Assembly (NCBI RefSeq): GCF_024753545.1
Contig: NZ_JANTOO010000020.1
Span: 248,001-312,000 of the forward strand
Length of the DNA: 64,000 bases
Direction: 5' to 3'
Source of the DNA: Lysinibacillus pinottii
Lineage (GTDB): Bacteria > Bacillota > Bacilli > Bacillales_A > Planococcaceae
In this document: piece by piece, positions 16,714 through 23,959 of the stretch
Layout: the number at the start of each line of letters is the position of its first letter
Numbering within the stretch: the first letter of the stretch is position 1
Notes under the pieces: model-generated
The model's input: the letters and a program-made list of their open reading frames with translations, nothing else
The model's database searches: none
Told to the model about the DNA's origin: nothing
Position numbers and translations under genes: made by a program

Positions 16714-17475
16714 TTATTCAAACATGGATTTGATCGGCTCGAACGATTTACGATGGTGTATCGTTGGTCCGTATTCTTCTAGTGCCTTTAAATGCTGCTT
16801 TGTACCATAGCCTGCATGTTGTGCAAAACCATACATAGGAAAATCTTTATCTAATTGTTCCATGTAATCATCTCGGGCTGTTTTAGCTAGAATGGAGGCT
16901 GCTGCTATTGCTAAGCTTTTGGCATCTCCTTTAATGATGGAATCCTGAGGGATAGCCATAGGTAATGTCATGGCATCTACTAAAACGTAATCAGGTTTTC
17001 TCGATAACGATTCCACACTTGCCTTCATAGATTGTTTGGTCGCCTCATAAATATTAAGCTCGTCTATTTGTTGAGCCGATTGGAAGTGAATAAAATAACT
17101 AATAGCATGTTTTTTAATTAAAGCGGCAAAGGCATTTCGTTTATCCTTCGATAATTGCTTAGAATCATTCAAACCAACTAGAGCCTCACTATTTGTTGGC
17201 AAAATTACAGCTGCTGTAACGACGGGCCCCGCTAGAGGACCACGCCCCGCCTCATCTACACCTGCAATTAATGCATCTATTCCCCCATAGCTTAAATCGA
17301 ATGCCACTTTTTCTTGATGTTCCTGAATCAATTGCCGCTTTTTGTCTTGCTTCTTCTGCCAAGTAAGCCAAGCCTTTTGGACACCTACTCGTTCATCTTC
17401 CGCAATACCCGACATCCACTCTTGCCATTCTTCCGCATCTTTTAGTGCAACTGTAATTTCTTTAATACTTTTCAC
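16714..17475 (-). CDS. rnhB: Ribonuclease HII
   Basis: RNase HII cleaves the RNA strand of RNA-DNA hybrids and starts removal of misincorporated ribonucleotides. The 253-residue protein has the catalytic motif AGVDEAGRGPLAGPVV (Asp74, Glu75), VGLNDSKQLSK, the later acidic VDAMTLP and KGDAKSLAIAAASILAKTARD. The N-terminal 65 residues form the extension typical of Bacillus RnhB. It lies between rbgA and the FliK-like gene, as in B. subtilis. Confidence 0.96.
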   Translation of the reverse strand: MKSIKEITVALKDAEEWQEWMSGIAEDERVGVQKAWLTWQKKQDKKRQLIQEHQEKVAFDLSYGGIDALIAGVDEAGRGPLAGPVVTAAVILPTNSEALVGLNDSKQLSKDKRNAFAALIKKHAISYFIHFQSAQQIDELNIYEATKQSMKASVESLSRKPDYVLVDAMTLPMAIPQDSIIKGDAKSLAIAAASILAKTARDDYMEQLDKDFPMYGFAQHAGYGTKQHLKALEEYGPTIHHRKSFEPIKSMFE

Positions 17476-17582
17476 TTTCTTACTCCTTCTTGCCTCTACG
17501 CATTAAACCTAAATCCATTTCAGTCATTATGTAGCTCAGATTTTTCCTCTATATAATTATTATCGGTAGAAAAATTCATTCC

Positions 17583-17619
17583 TAAAAGAAAAACTGCCAC
17601 GAAGAGGGTGTGACAGTTT
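17583..17619 (-). terminator. Intrinsic terminator after rbgA
   Basis: AAACTGTCA and TGGCAGTTT pair (one G-U) around a loop of about 11 bases and are followed by TTTCTTTT on the minus strand, 11 bases past the rbgA stop. Confidence 0.88.
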
Positions 17620-17629
17620 CCAAAACTTT

Positions 17630-18502
17630 TTATTGTTCCGATTCTTTTTCTAGTTGTTCATTAACAAAATCAAATGTTAATTTGCCTAATTGCAAGCCAC
17701 GAATATCTCGCACGATTAGTTGAGCTACTTGATCATAATCAATTTCTCCACCTGCACCAAACACACGTCGAAGTTTCCCAATATGGTCAAAAGTTTCAAC
17801 CAAGTCTTCATGGATGAACCCAAAGCCGTAACGCTCCTCCATACGCTTTGGATAATGAACGGATAAGAAGCGTAAGCCATATACTGCTAAGTCTTCCATG
17901 TTTGTTATGGTGTCTTTAATAGCACCCGTTAAAGCTAATTTAAAGCCTACTTCTTGATCTTCGAATTTTGGCCATAAAATCCCTGGCGTATCTAATAGCT
18001 CAAGTTCTTTCCCAACCTTAATCCATTGCTGCGCCTTTGTTACACCTGGGGTATTCCCAGTTTTAGCAATATTTTTTTTCGCCAAGCGATTAATCAATGT
18101 GGACTTCCCAACATTCGGTATTCCAACAATCATTGCACGAATAGCTCTAGGCTTCATCCCTTTTGCTTTCATGCGATCAAACTTTTCTTTTAATATTTCC
18201 TGTGCTGCCTTCGTTACTTGTTGTAAGCCTTTACCCTCAAGCGAGTTAATAGCGACTGCTTTATGACCACGCTGTGCAAAATATTCTACCCATTTACGTG
18301 TTTCTTGCTCGTCTGCCATATCTGCCTTATTCAAAACTAATAAACGAGGTTTTTGATTGATGACTTCGTCAATCATTGGATTACGAGACGATAAAGGTAA
18401 ACGTGCGTCTATTAACTCAAATATAATATCAACAAGCTTTAATTTTTCCGTTACTTCACGTCGGGCCTTTGCCATATGCCCTGGAAACCATTGAATTGTC
18501 AC
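17630..18502 (-). CDS. rbgA: RbgA (YlqF), 50S ribosome assembly GTPase
   Basis: RbgA is a circularly permuted GTPase required for late 50S maturation, including entry of L16. The permuted order is visible: G4 NKAD (58-61) comes before G1 GIPNVGKST (127-135), then GNTPGVTK and the G3 motif LDTPGI. The N-terminus MTIQWFPGHMAKARRE is the family signature, and the C-terminal helical domain (about 180-290) contacts rRNA. Length is 290. It is flanked by terminators on both sides, so it is probably transcribed alone from a promoter near 18503-18520. Confidence 0.96.
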   Translation of the reverse strand: MTIQWFPGHMAKARREVTEKLKLVDIIFELIDARLPLSSRNPMIDEVINQKPRLLVLNKADMADEQETRKWVEYFAQRGHKAVAINSLEGKGLQQVTKAAQEILKEKFDRMKAKGMKPRAIRAMIVGIPNVGKSTLINRLAKKNIAKTGNTPGVTKAQQWIKVGKELELLDTPGILWPKFEDQEVGFKLALTGAIKDTITNMEDLAVYGLRFLSVHYPKRMEERYGFGFIHEDLVETFDHIGKLRRVFGAGGEIDYDQVAQLIVRDIRGLQLGKLTFDFVNEQLEKESEQ

Positions 18503-18520
18503 TGCTGTGCCTCCTAAACT

Positions 18521-18553
18521 AAAAGAAAAAGGGAGTTCCTAAACGCTCCCTTT
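18521..18553 (-). terminator. Intrinsic terminator after lepB
   Basis: AAAGGGAG and CTCCCTTT form an eight-pair stem around a ten-base loop, followed by TTCTTTT on the minus strand, directly after the lepB stop (18560). Confidence 0.9.
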
Positions 18554-18559
18554 CTTGCA

Positions 18560-19123
18560 TTACTTTACAATTTTTATGTCATTAAACGGCCAGAAAATCA
18601 AACTTGTGTTGCCGATGATTTCCTTTTGATCTACTAGACCAATATGTCGACTGTCTTTACTATTTCGACGATTATCCCCCATGACAAAAACATACCCTTT
18701 TGGAATCTCATCTAATGAAACATCGATGTCTTTTAAGGTAAAGTCTTCTGTTAATGTTCCCCCTGTAATTTGAGCTTTATAAGCATCTAAATAGGGCTCA
18801 TCAATTGGCTCACCGTTGATATATAATTGATCATCTTTATATTCCAGTGAATCTCCTGGCAATCCAATTACACGTTTAATGTAATTTTTTTGTTCAGGTG
18901 CATGAAACACAACAATATCAAAGCGTTTCGGTTCACCAATTTTATAACCAATTTTATTCACAATCATGCGGTCGCCATCTTCAAGGGTTGGCATCATGGA
19001 CTCACCATCAACTGCAATTGGTGTAAATAAAAAATATCGTATAATTGCAGCAATCGCAAATGCAATTAATAGCGCTTTTGTCCATTCCCATAATTCATTC
19101 TTTTCTTTCACCTGTTTTTCCAT
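18560..19123 (-). CDS. lepB: Type I signal peptidase
   Basis: LepB/Sip peptidases remove signal peptides from secreted proteins at the outer face of the membrane. The 187-residue protein has one N-terminal membrane segment (about 15-35), the nucleophile Ser42 in DGESMMPTL, the general base Lys83 in YIKRVIGLPGD, and the box GDNRRNSKDSRHIG. It lies between rplS and rbgA, corresponding to the lepB/sip gene at this locus in many Bacillales. Terminators on both sides make it a single-gene unit. Confidence 0.95.
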   Translation of the reverse strand: MEKQVKEKNELWEWTKALLIAFAIAAIIRYFLFTPIAVDGESMMPTLEDGDRMIVNKIGYKIGEPKRFDIVVFHAPEQKNYIKRVIGLPGDSLEYKDDQLYINGEPIDEPYLDAYKAQITGGTLTEDFTLKDIDVSLDEIPKGYVFVMGDNRRNSKDSRHIGLVDQKEIIGNTSLIFWPFNDIKIVK

Positions 19124-19181
19124 TGAGAAATGCCCCCTTGTCTAACACTATTTTAGTTGATAGGGAATTAAGATGACAAGC

Positions 19182-19212
19182 AAAAAGAAAAGGAGCTTGC
19201 GTACAAGCCCCT
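19182..19212 (-). terminator. Intrinsic terminator after rplS
   Basis: AGGGGCTTG and CAAGCTCCT pair (one G-U) around a four-base TACG loop, followed by TTTTCTTTTTG on the minus strand, 16 bases past the rplS stop. Confidence 0.93.
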
Positions 19213-19228
19213 CACTTTTAAGTCATAA

Positions 19229-19573
19229 TTATCGAATTTCTTTAATACGAGCAGCTTTACCACGTAGGTTACGTAGGTAGTAAAGTTTAGCACGACGTAC
19301 TTTACCACGACGTACAACTTCTAAGTTAGCGATTTTTGGTGTGTGTACAGGGAATGTACGCTCAACACCTACACCGTAAGAAATTTTACGAACTGTGAAA
19401 GTTTCGCTAATACCGCCACCACGACGTTTAATTACTACACCTTCGAAAAGCTGGATACGTTCACGAGTACCCTCTACTACTTTCACGTGTACCTTAACAG
19501 TATCACCAGGACGGAAAGCAGGTAGATCCGTGCGAAGTTGAGATTTTGTAATTTCTGTAATAATGTTTGACAT
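19229..19573 (-). CDS. rplS: 50S ribosomal protein L19
   Basis: L19 lies at the 30S-50S interface. The 114-residue protein shows the conserved blocks LPAFRPGDTVKVHVKVVEG, QLFEGVVIKRRGGG, FTVRKISYGVGVERTFP and KVRRAKLYYLRNLRGKAARI. It follows trmD but has its own promoter and a structured leader (19574-19693), so it can be made apart from rimM-trmD. A strong terminator follows. The codons are mostly those of a highly expressed gene. Confidence 0.98.
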   Translation of the reverse strand: MSNIITEITKSQLRTDLPAFRPGDTVKVHVKVVEGTRERIQLFEGVVIKRRGGGISETFTVRKISYGVGVERTFPVHTPKIANLEVVRRGKVRRAKLYYLRNLRGKAARIKEIR

Positions 19574-19660
19574 TGTTTTCTCTCCTTAGACAGATGCTCT
19601 TGCACGCAATCTATGCCACAGCGGAACACCGTAATTCAGTACTTCACATAGAAGTACAGA
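19574..19660 (-). ncRNA. Probable L19 leader (autoregulatory 5' UTR)
   Basis: The roughly 90-base leader between the promoter and rplS starts with a perfect seven-pair hairpin (GTACTTC, TATGT loop, GAAGTAC; 19639-19657), followed by a GC-richer segment able to fold (GGTGTTCC...GGCATAG) and the ribosome-binding site. An L19 leader that binds the protein is a described RNA family in Bacilli; the position and the first hairpin fit. A covariance-model search would settle it. Confidence 0.6.
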
Positions 19661-19664
19661 TTAA

Positions 19665-19693
19665 ATGTTATCATAAATATACTAGGCAATCAA
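19665..19693 (-). promoter_or_regulatory. Probable rplS promoter inside the trmD 3' end
   Basis: TTGATT (19688-19693) overlaps the trmD stop codon; a 17-base spacer leads to TAACAT (19665-19670). It would start transcription at about 19658, at the base of the L19 leader hairpin. Confidence 0.6.
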
Positions 19694-20430
19694 GCATCTT
19701 GTTGATTGTTTTTAAGTTTTTCTAAATACAATTTTTGCTTGTCAGTTAAAGGATATAGATCAAGTAAATCAGGACGACGTTCAAAGGTTCTTTTCAACGA
19801 TTGCTCCTCACGCCATTGCTCAATTTTTGCGTGATTGCCCGATAATAAAACATCTGGCACCTTCATTCCTCGAAATTCTGCTGGTCGAGTATAATGAGGA
19901 TGCTCTAAGAGACCAGTTGAAAAGGAATCTTGTATATGTGAATCTTCTTGGCCTAATACACCTGGTAATAGGCGTACAACACTATCGATAACCGTCATGG
20001 CTCCTAGTTCTCCACCTGTTAAAACGAAATCCCCAATAGAAATTTCATCTGTTACAAGGTGCTGGCGTATACGTTCATCATAGCCTTCATAGTGACCACA
20101 TAAAAAGACTAATTCCTTCTCTTGTGACAATTCTTCTGCTTTTTTTTGGGTGAATCGTTCTCCTTGAGGGCACATTAAAATGATGCGTGGTTGTTTTCCT
20201 GCACAAATTGCTTCTACAGCGCTAAACATCGGCTCAGGCTTTAAAACCATGCCTGCTCCGCCACCATATGGATAGTCGTCAACTTGATTGTGCTTATTCC
20301 CCGAAAATGTACGGATGTCGGTTACCTCTAGCTTGACCGCATTTTTTTCTTGAGCTTTCTTTAAAATAGAAGCCCCGAAAACACCTGAGAACATATCGGG
20401 AAAAAGGCTCAGCACATGAATATTCATCAT
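19690..20430 (-). CDS. trmD: TrmD, tRNA (guanine-37-N1) methyltransferase
   Basis: TrmD methylates G37 next to the anticodon, preventing frameshifts. The 246-residue protein has the trefoil-knot SPOUT core with FPDMFSGVFGASILKKA, DDYPYGGGAGMVLKPEP, LCGHYEGYDERI and ISIGDFVLTGGELGAM. Its first ATG overlaps the rimM stop by four bases (ATGA), coupling the two; a second ATG follows directly. rimM-trmD is conserved. Confidence 0.97.
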   Translation of the reverse strand: MMNIHVLSLFPDMFSGVFGASILKKAQEKNAVKLEVTDIRTFSGNKHNQVDDYPYGGGAGMVLKPEPMFSAVEAICAGKQPRIILMCPQGERFTQKKAEELSQEKELVFLCGHYEGYDERIRQHLVTDEISIGDFVLTGGELGAMTVIDSVVRLLPGVLGQEDSHIQDSFSTGLLEHPHYTRPAEFRGMKVPDVLLSGNHAKIEQWREEQSLKRTFERRPDLLDLYPLTDKQKLYLEKLKNNQQDA

Positions 20431-20942
20431 AATAAACCTTCCATTACGTGAATGACAATTTTCTTCTCATCCACATCAATATCTTTCACGATATCTTCTA
20501 TATAAGGGATATAATGCTCCTTCTTTGAGCCTTTAACCACCCATACATCATTAGCACCCGTTTGTAGAATATCGTTCACAACACCAATTGTTTCGCCTTC
20601 TTCAGAAACAACTGTACAACCTATAATCTCATGGAAAAAGAATTCATTTTCTTCCAGGAGATCATCAGTCATTTGATCTTTTGTCACTTTTAACAAACCT
20701 TCTTTAAACGGCTCGACCAAATTGATGTTATTCATGCCTTCGAATGTTAATAAAATAAAGTTTTTATGACGACGCACAGATTGAATCGTTACCCAAGTTG
20801 GCTTTTTATCGTCCTTTTTAAAGGCAGCAAGCTTATTCCCTACCGCAAAACGCTCTTTTTCAAAGTCTGTTGTCGATAATATACGCACCTCTCCTCGAAT
20901 ACCGTGTGTATTGACAATTCGACCTACATTAAACCATTCCAT
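20427..20942 (-). CDS. rimM: RimM, 16S rRNA processing protein
   Basis: RimM assists maturation of the 30S head domain and binds S19. The 171-residue protein has the N-terminal RimM domain (FNVGRIVNTHGIRGEVRI) and a C-terminal PRC-barrel (about 95-171; FFHEIIGCTVVSEEGETIGVV, then GANDVWVV and HYIPYIEDIV). It overlaps trmD by four bases. In B. subtilis ylqD lies just upstream; here that place is empty and a terminator separates khpA from rimM, so rimM needs its own promoter. Confidence 0.96.
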   Translation of the reverse strand: MEWFNVGRIVNTHGIRGEVRILSTTDFEKERFAVGNKLAAFKKDDKKPTWVTIQSVRRHKNFILLTFEGMNNINLVEPFKEGLLKVTKDQMTDDLLEENEFFFHEIIGCTVVSEEGETIGVVNDILQTGANDVWVVKGSKKEHYIPYIEDIVKDIDVDEKKIVIHVMEGLL

Positions 20943-21160
20943 TCAACTATCACCTCATTAAAACGTACTACTCTCTCCAATTGCATTCGCTTTCTACCTT
21001 TTCCCGTAGTTAGCAAATTTACTTCGGAAAAATGTAGGTTCAGCTAAGACAATCAATTGTCTCGTCCATATTAATATAATCAATTGCCTCTAGCTGTAAT
21101 CTTAGTTAAAACTTTATGCCCTGTTTTTCCTAAATAAAAAGAACAATTCTAGGCGAAATA
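20943..21160. other. Non-coding rimM upstream region; ylqD absent
   Basis: No reading frame with a ribosome-binding site is found here or in 21196-21310. The ylqD gene that separates khpA from rimM in B. subtilis is missing. The rimM promoter should lie here; the best candidate is weak (TATTAA-type -10 about 160 bases upstream of rimM). CAATTGATTATATT and CAATTGATTGTCT are near-repeats of unknown meaning. Confidence 0.55.
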
Positions 21161-21195
21161 AAGAAAAAAGGAAGGAACCTACAAGCTCCCTCCTT
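21161..21195 (-). terminator. Intrinsic terminator after khpA
   Basis: AAGGAGGGA and TCCTTCCTT pair (one G-U) around a ten-base loop, followed by TTTTTTCTTT on the minus strand. It lies about 115 bases past the khpA stop, leaving an unusually long 3' untranslated region (21196-21310) in which I recognise nothing. Confidence 0.9.
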
Positions 21196-21310
21196 CTTAG
21201 TCCAGATATTACGCTTCATGCTAAAGGCCACTTCGAACTCCTAAGCGACATGTAAACACACCTATCAGGACTCAATTGTACTCGTTGCAAGAGCGCGAAA
21301 ATCTTTTCTA

Positions 21311-21544
21311 TTAATCCAATATATCGACGTAGGTCTTCTTTTGATGGTGACTACCTGCCGCTGAATAAACAATTGTACGAATTGCTTTCGCTACTCGCCC
21401 TTGCTTGCCTATGACTTTCCCTCGATCCTCTGGATGAACAAAAAGTTTATAAACAATTCGATTTGCATTTTCATCCGTCTCAATACGAACTTCTTCTGGA
21501 TAATCGACTAACGGTAAAACGATTGCTTCAATCAGCTGCTTCAA
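21311..21544 (-). CDS. khpA: KhpA, KH-domain RNA-binding protein
   Basis: KhpA is a small single-KH-domain protein that in Gram-positive bacteria pairs with KhpB/Jag and affects cell elongation and RNA. The 77 residues hold one KH fold with the GxxG loop GKQG inside GKVIGKQGRVAKAIRTIV. It is 15 bases downstream of rpsP, its conserved neighbour, and is followed by a long untranslated tail and terminator. Confidence 0.94.
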   Translation of the reverse strand: MKQLIEAIVLPLVDYPEEVRIETDENANRIVYKLFVHPEDRGKVIGKQGRVAKAIRTIVYSAAGSHHQKKTYVDILD

Positions 21545-21559
21545 AGACGTCGCCCCCGA

Positions 21560-21832
21560 TTATTTACTGAATTTTTGGTTATGGAATTTCTCCATGATAC
21601 CTTGTTCTGAGAACAGGTTACGTACTGTATCTGATGGTTTTGCACCGTCAGCTAACCATTTAAGAGCTTTCTCTTCATCAATGTTTACAGTAGCTGGTTG
21701 AGTTAGTGGGTTGTAAGTACCAACTGTTTCGATTTGACGGCCGTCACGTGGTGAACGAGCGTCTGCAACTACGATACGATAGAAAGGAGATTTTTTAGCT
21801 CCCATACGTTTTAAGCGAATTTTAACTGCCAT
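21560..21832 (-). CDS. rpsP: 30S ribosomal protein S16
   Basis: S16 is an early 30S assembly protein. The 90-residue sequence MAVKIRLKRMGAKKSPFYRI, VVADARSPRDGR and VGTYNPLTQP is fully conserved. A promoter lies 39-67 bases upstream (21871-21899), so rpsP-khpA can be transcribed apart from ffh. Confidence 0.98.
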   Translation of the reverse strand: MAVKIRLKRMGAKKSPFYRIVVADARSPRDGRQIETVGTYNPLTQPATVNIDEEKALKWLADGAKPSDTVRNLFSEQGIMEKFHNQKFSK

Positions 21833-21870
21833 TTTAATAGCACCTCCGAATAAGTTTCACACAAGATAGT

Positions 21871-21899
21871 ATATTATCAATGTTTAGGTTGTTTGTAAA
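21871..21899 (-). promoter_or_regulatory. Probable sigma-A promoter for rpsP-khpA
   Basis: TTTACA (21894-21899), 17 bases, TAATAT (21871-21876), with a TG one base before the -10 (TGATAATAT, extended -10). It lies in the ffh-rpsP gap. Confidence 0.65.
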
Positions 21900-21926
21900 G
21901 TGTTTTTTCTTAACACCTAAAAATTA

Positions 21927-23285
21927 TTATTTAAACAATGAATCAAAGCCTGGTAATTTCATTTTTTTCTTGCCCTTACCACTTGCCATTCCAGTCATTT
22001 GCTTCATCATTTTTTTCATTTCATCAAATTGCTTAATCAGACGATTCACCTCTTGAATAGAGGTCCCTGAACCTTTAGCAATGCGCTTTTTACGGCTGCC
22101 ATTAATCAATTCAGGATTCGTCTTTTCAGCAGGCGTCATGGAGTAAATAATCGCCTCTACACGCCCCATTTGCTTATCATCAACTTTGACATTATCTAAG
22201 CCTTTGATTTTGTTTGCACCAGGGAGCATCTTTAAAATTTCATCTAGAGGTCCCATTTTTTTAACTTGCTGTAGTTGCTCCACGAAATCATCAAATGTAA
22301 AGGATTGAGTCTTGAATTTTTCTTCTAACTCTTTGGCTTTTGCCTCATCTACATTTGCTTGGGCCTTTTCGATCAGCGATAGAACATCTCCCATACCTAA
22401 AATACGAGACGCCATACGTTCAGGATGGAAAGGTTCTAGCGCATCCATTTTTTCGCCCATACCGACAAACTTAATCGGTTTCTGCGTTACAGAACGTATA
22501 GATAATGCCGCACCACCACGAGTATCACCATCAAGTTTCGTTAACACAACTCCTGTAATACCAATAGCCTCGTTAAAGCTTTCTGCTACGTTCACGGCAT
22601 CTTGACCTGTCATTGCATCAACAACAAGAAAGACCTCATCTGGCTCTTTTAATGCGCGTATATCTTTTAATTCTTGCATCAAATCCTCATCGATGTGCAA
22701 ACGGCCGGCCGTATCGATAATTACGACATCGTGATGGTCTTCTTTCGCCTTTTCAATTGCCTGACGCGCAATCTTTACAGGAGAAATATCAGTGCCTAAC
22801 GAAAAAACTGGTAATGAAAGCTGTTTACCTAATGTTTCTAATTGTTGAACAGCTGCTGGACGATAAACGTCGGCTGCCACTAACAATGGTTTACGATTAT
22901 ATTTTTTTCGTAGAACATTAGCCAATTTACCTGTAGTTGTCGTTTTCCCTGCTCCTTGGAGACCGACCATCATAATAACAGTTGGAGGCTTCGTATTAAA
23001 TTTAATTGGGCTTTGCTCGCCACCCATTAATTCGGTTAATTCATCTTGTACAATTTTAATGACTTGTTGACCTGGTGTTAAGCTTTGCATAACATCTACA
23101 CCAACAGCACGTTCACTAACCTTTTTTACAAATTCCTTGACTACTTTTAAGTTAACATCCGCCTCAATTAAAGCAAATCGGACTTCACGCATCATTTCTT
23201 TGACGTCTTGCTCTGATACTTTCCCTTTGCCCTTAATTTTTTGGATCGTTCCTTGGAGTCGTTCCGCTAATCCTTCAAAAGCCAT
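21927..23285 (-). CDS. ffh: Ffh, signal recognition particle GTPase (SRP54)
   Basis: Ffh binds signal sequences and SRP RNA and delivers ribosomes to FtsY. The 452-residue protein has the N domain (about 1-90), the G domain with G1 GLQGAGKT (108-115), DVYRPAA and DTAGR, and TKLDGDTRGGAA, and a C-terminal M domain (about 300-452) rich in methionine, ending in KKMKLPGFDSLFK. ATG has AGGAGG eight bases upstream, built from the ylxM stop region. ylxM-ffh is conserved. Confidence 0.97.
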   Translation of the reverse strand: MAFEGLAERLQGTIQKIKGKGKVSEQDVKEMMREVRFALIEADVNLKVVKEFVKKVSERAVGVDVMQSLTPGQQVIKIVQDELTELMGGEQSPIKFNTKPPTVIMMVGLQGAGKTTTTGKLANVLRKKYNRKPLLVAADVYRPAAVQQLETLGKQLSLPVFSLGTDISPVKIARQAIEKAKEDHHDVVIIDTAGRLHIDEDLMQELKDIRALKEPDEVFLVVDAMTGQDAVNVAESFNEAIGITGVVLTKLDGDTRGGAALSIRSVTQKPIKFVGMGEKMDALEPFHPERMASRILGMGDVLSLIEKAQANVDEAKAKELEEKFKTQSFTFDDFVEQLQQVKKMGPLDEILKMLPGANKIKGLDNVKVDDKQMGRVEAIIYSMTPAEKTNPELINGSRKKRIAKGSGTSIQEVNRLIKQFDEMKKMMKQMTGMASGKGKKKMKLPGFDSLFK

Positions 23286-23297
23286 CGCTTTCGCCTC

Positions 23298-23633
23298 CTA
23301 ATCCCATTCTTTCAGCTGTTCAATAAGCGCTAACTGCTCTTCAGCTGTCATACTTTGTTCTGTTATCCCCATTGTTAGCTGTGAAAGCATTTGGGTACGT
23401 TGTTGAAATTTTTCAAGTAAACATAATTTTTCTTCATATTCCTCAAGCATTGCTTCTGTTCGACGAATATTATCGTAGACAGCTTGGCGTGAAACCCCAT
23501 ACGATTCAGCGATTTCACCTAGTGAGTGATCATCCAAATAGTATAGTTCCATATAACTTCTTTGCTTATCTGTTAATAATGCTTGATAAAAGTCGAAGAG
23601 AAAGTTCATGCGTGTTGTTTTTTCAAGTAGCAT
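23298..23633 (-). CDS. ylxM: YlxM, helix-turn-helix partner of Ffh
   Basis: YlxM is a small DNA/RNA-binding-type protein nearly always encoded before ffh; a role with SRP is reported in related bacteria. The 111 residues start MLLEKTTRMNFLFDFYQALLT and hold a sigma-70-region-4-like helix-turn-helix (SLGEIAESYGVSRQAVYDNI, about 33-52), followed by a coiled-coil-like tail. AGGAGG lies 11 bases before the ATG. A strong promoter at 23668-23697 drives ylxM-ffh. Confidence 0.94.
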   Translation of the reverse strand: MLLEKTTRMNFLFDFYQALLTDKQRSYMELYYLDDHSLGEIAESYGVSRQAVYDNIRRTEAMLEEYEEKLCLLEKFQQRTQMLSQLTMGITEQSMTAEEQLALIEQLKEWD

Positions 23634-23667
23634 CGAATATTTCTCCTCCTGCTATTTAGTCATTTGT

Positions 23668-23697
23668 ATCATATCGAAAAGCGCCCGTCTGTGTCAA
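23668..23697 (-). promoter_or_regulatory. Sigma-A promoter for ylxM-ffh
   Basis: TTGACA (23692-23697, perfect), 18 bases, TATGAT (23668-23673) on the minus strand, 35 bases before ylxM. One of the clearest promoters in the window. Confidence 0.8.
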
Positions 23698-23877
23698 GGT
23701 AATCTCCTTGTCTAAAAGCCTCATTTACTTACTTTTGGGCATTTCTTGCCTTGAACTAGTATTACTTCCCAACATGTCAATTCAATTTTTCATAGGCGAG
23801 CGTTTCTACACGATTACACCCTAGGAAATGAATGTCACATTTCTTATGGAGAGGTTAATCTAACATTAATGACCTAT
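23698..23877. other. Non-coding spacer between ftsY terminator and ylxM promoter
   Basis: No gene or clear motif is seen. A second TTGACA occurs near 23777-23782 on the minus strand but lacks a -10 at proper distance. Confidence 0.5.
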
Positions 23878-23923
23878 AAAAAAACAAACATTCATCCCCT
23901 CCGATACATGAAGGAGATGAATG
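23878..23923 (-). terminator. Intrinsic terminator after ftsY
   Basis: CATTCATCTCCTTC and GGAGGGGATGAATG pair over about 13 bases with G-U pairs, followed by TTTGTTTTTTT. It ends the rnc-smc-ftsY operon. Confidence 0.92.
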
Positions 23924-23959
23924 CTAAATCAAGATAAAATGGCAAAGCCAATTTATCTG

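Noticed and set aside
21904..21926. Possible terminator hairpin upstream of ffh stop region (GTGTT...AACAC)
   Set aside because: It lies between rpsP promoter and ffh in the wrong place to end rpsP, with a short stem and no T-run.
23770..23800. Second TTGACA upstream of ylxM
   Set aside because: No -10 at suitable spacing; the TTGACA-18-TATGAT pair nearer the gene is far better.
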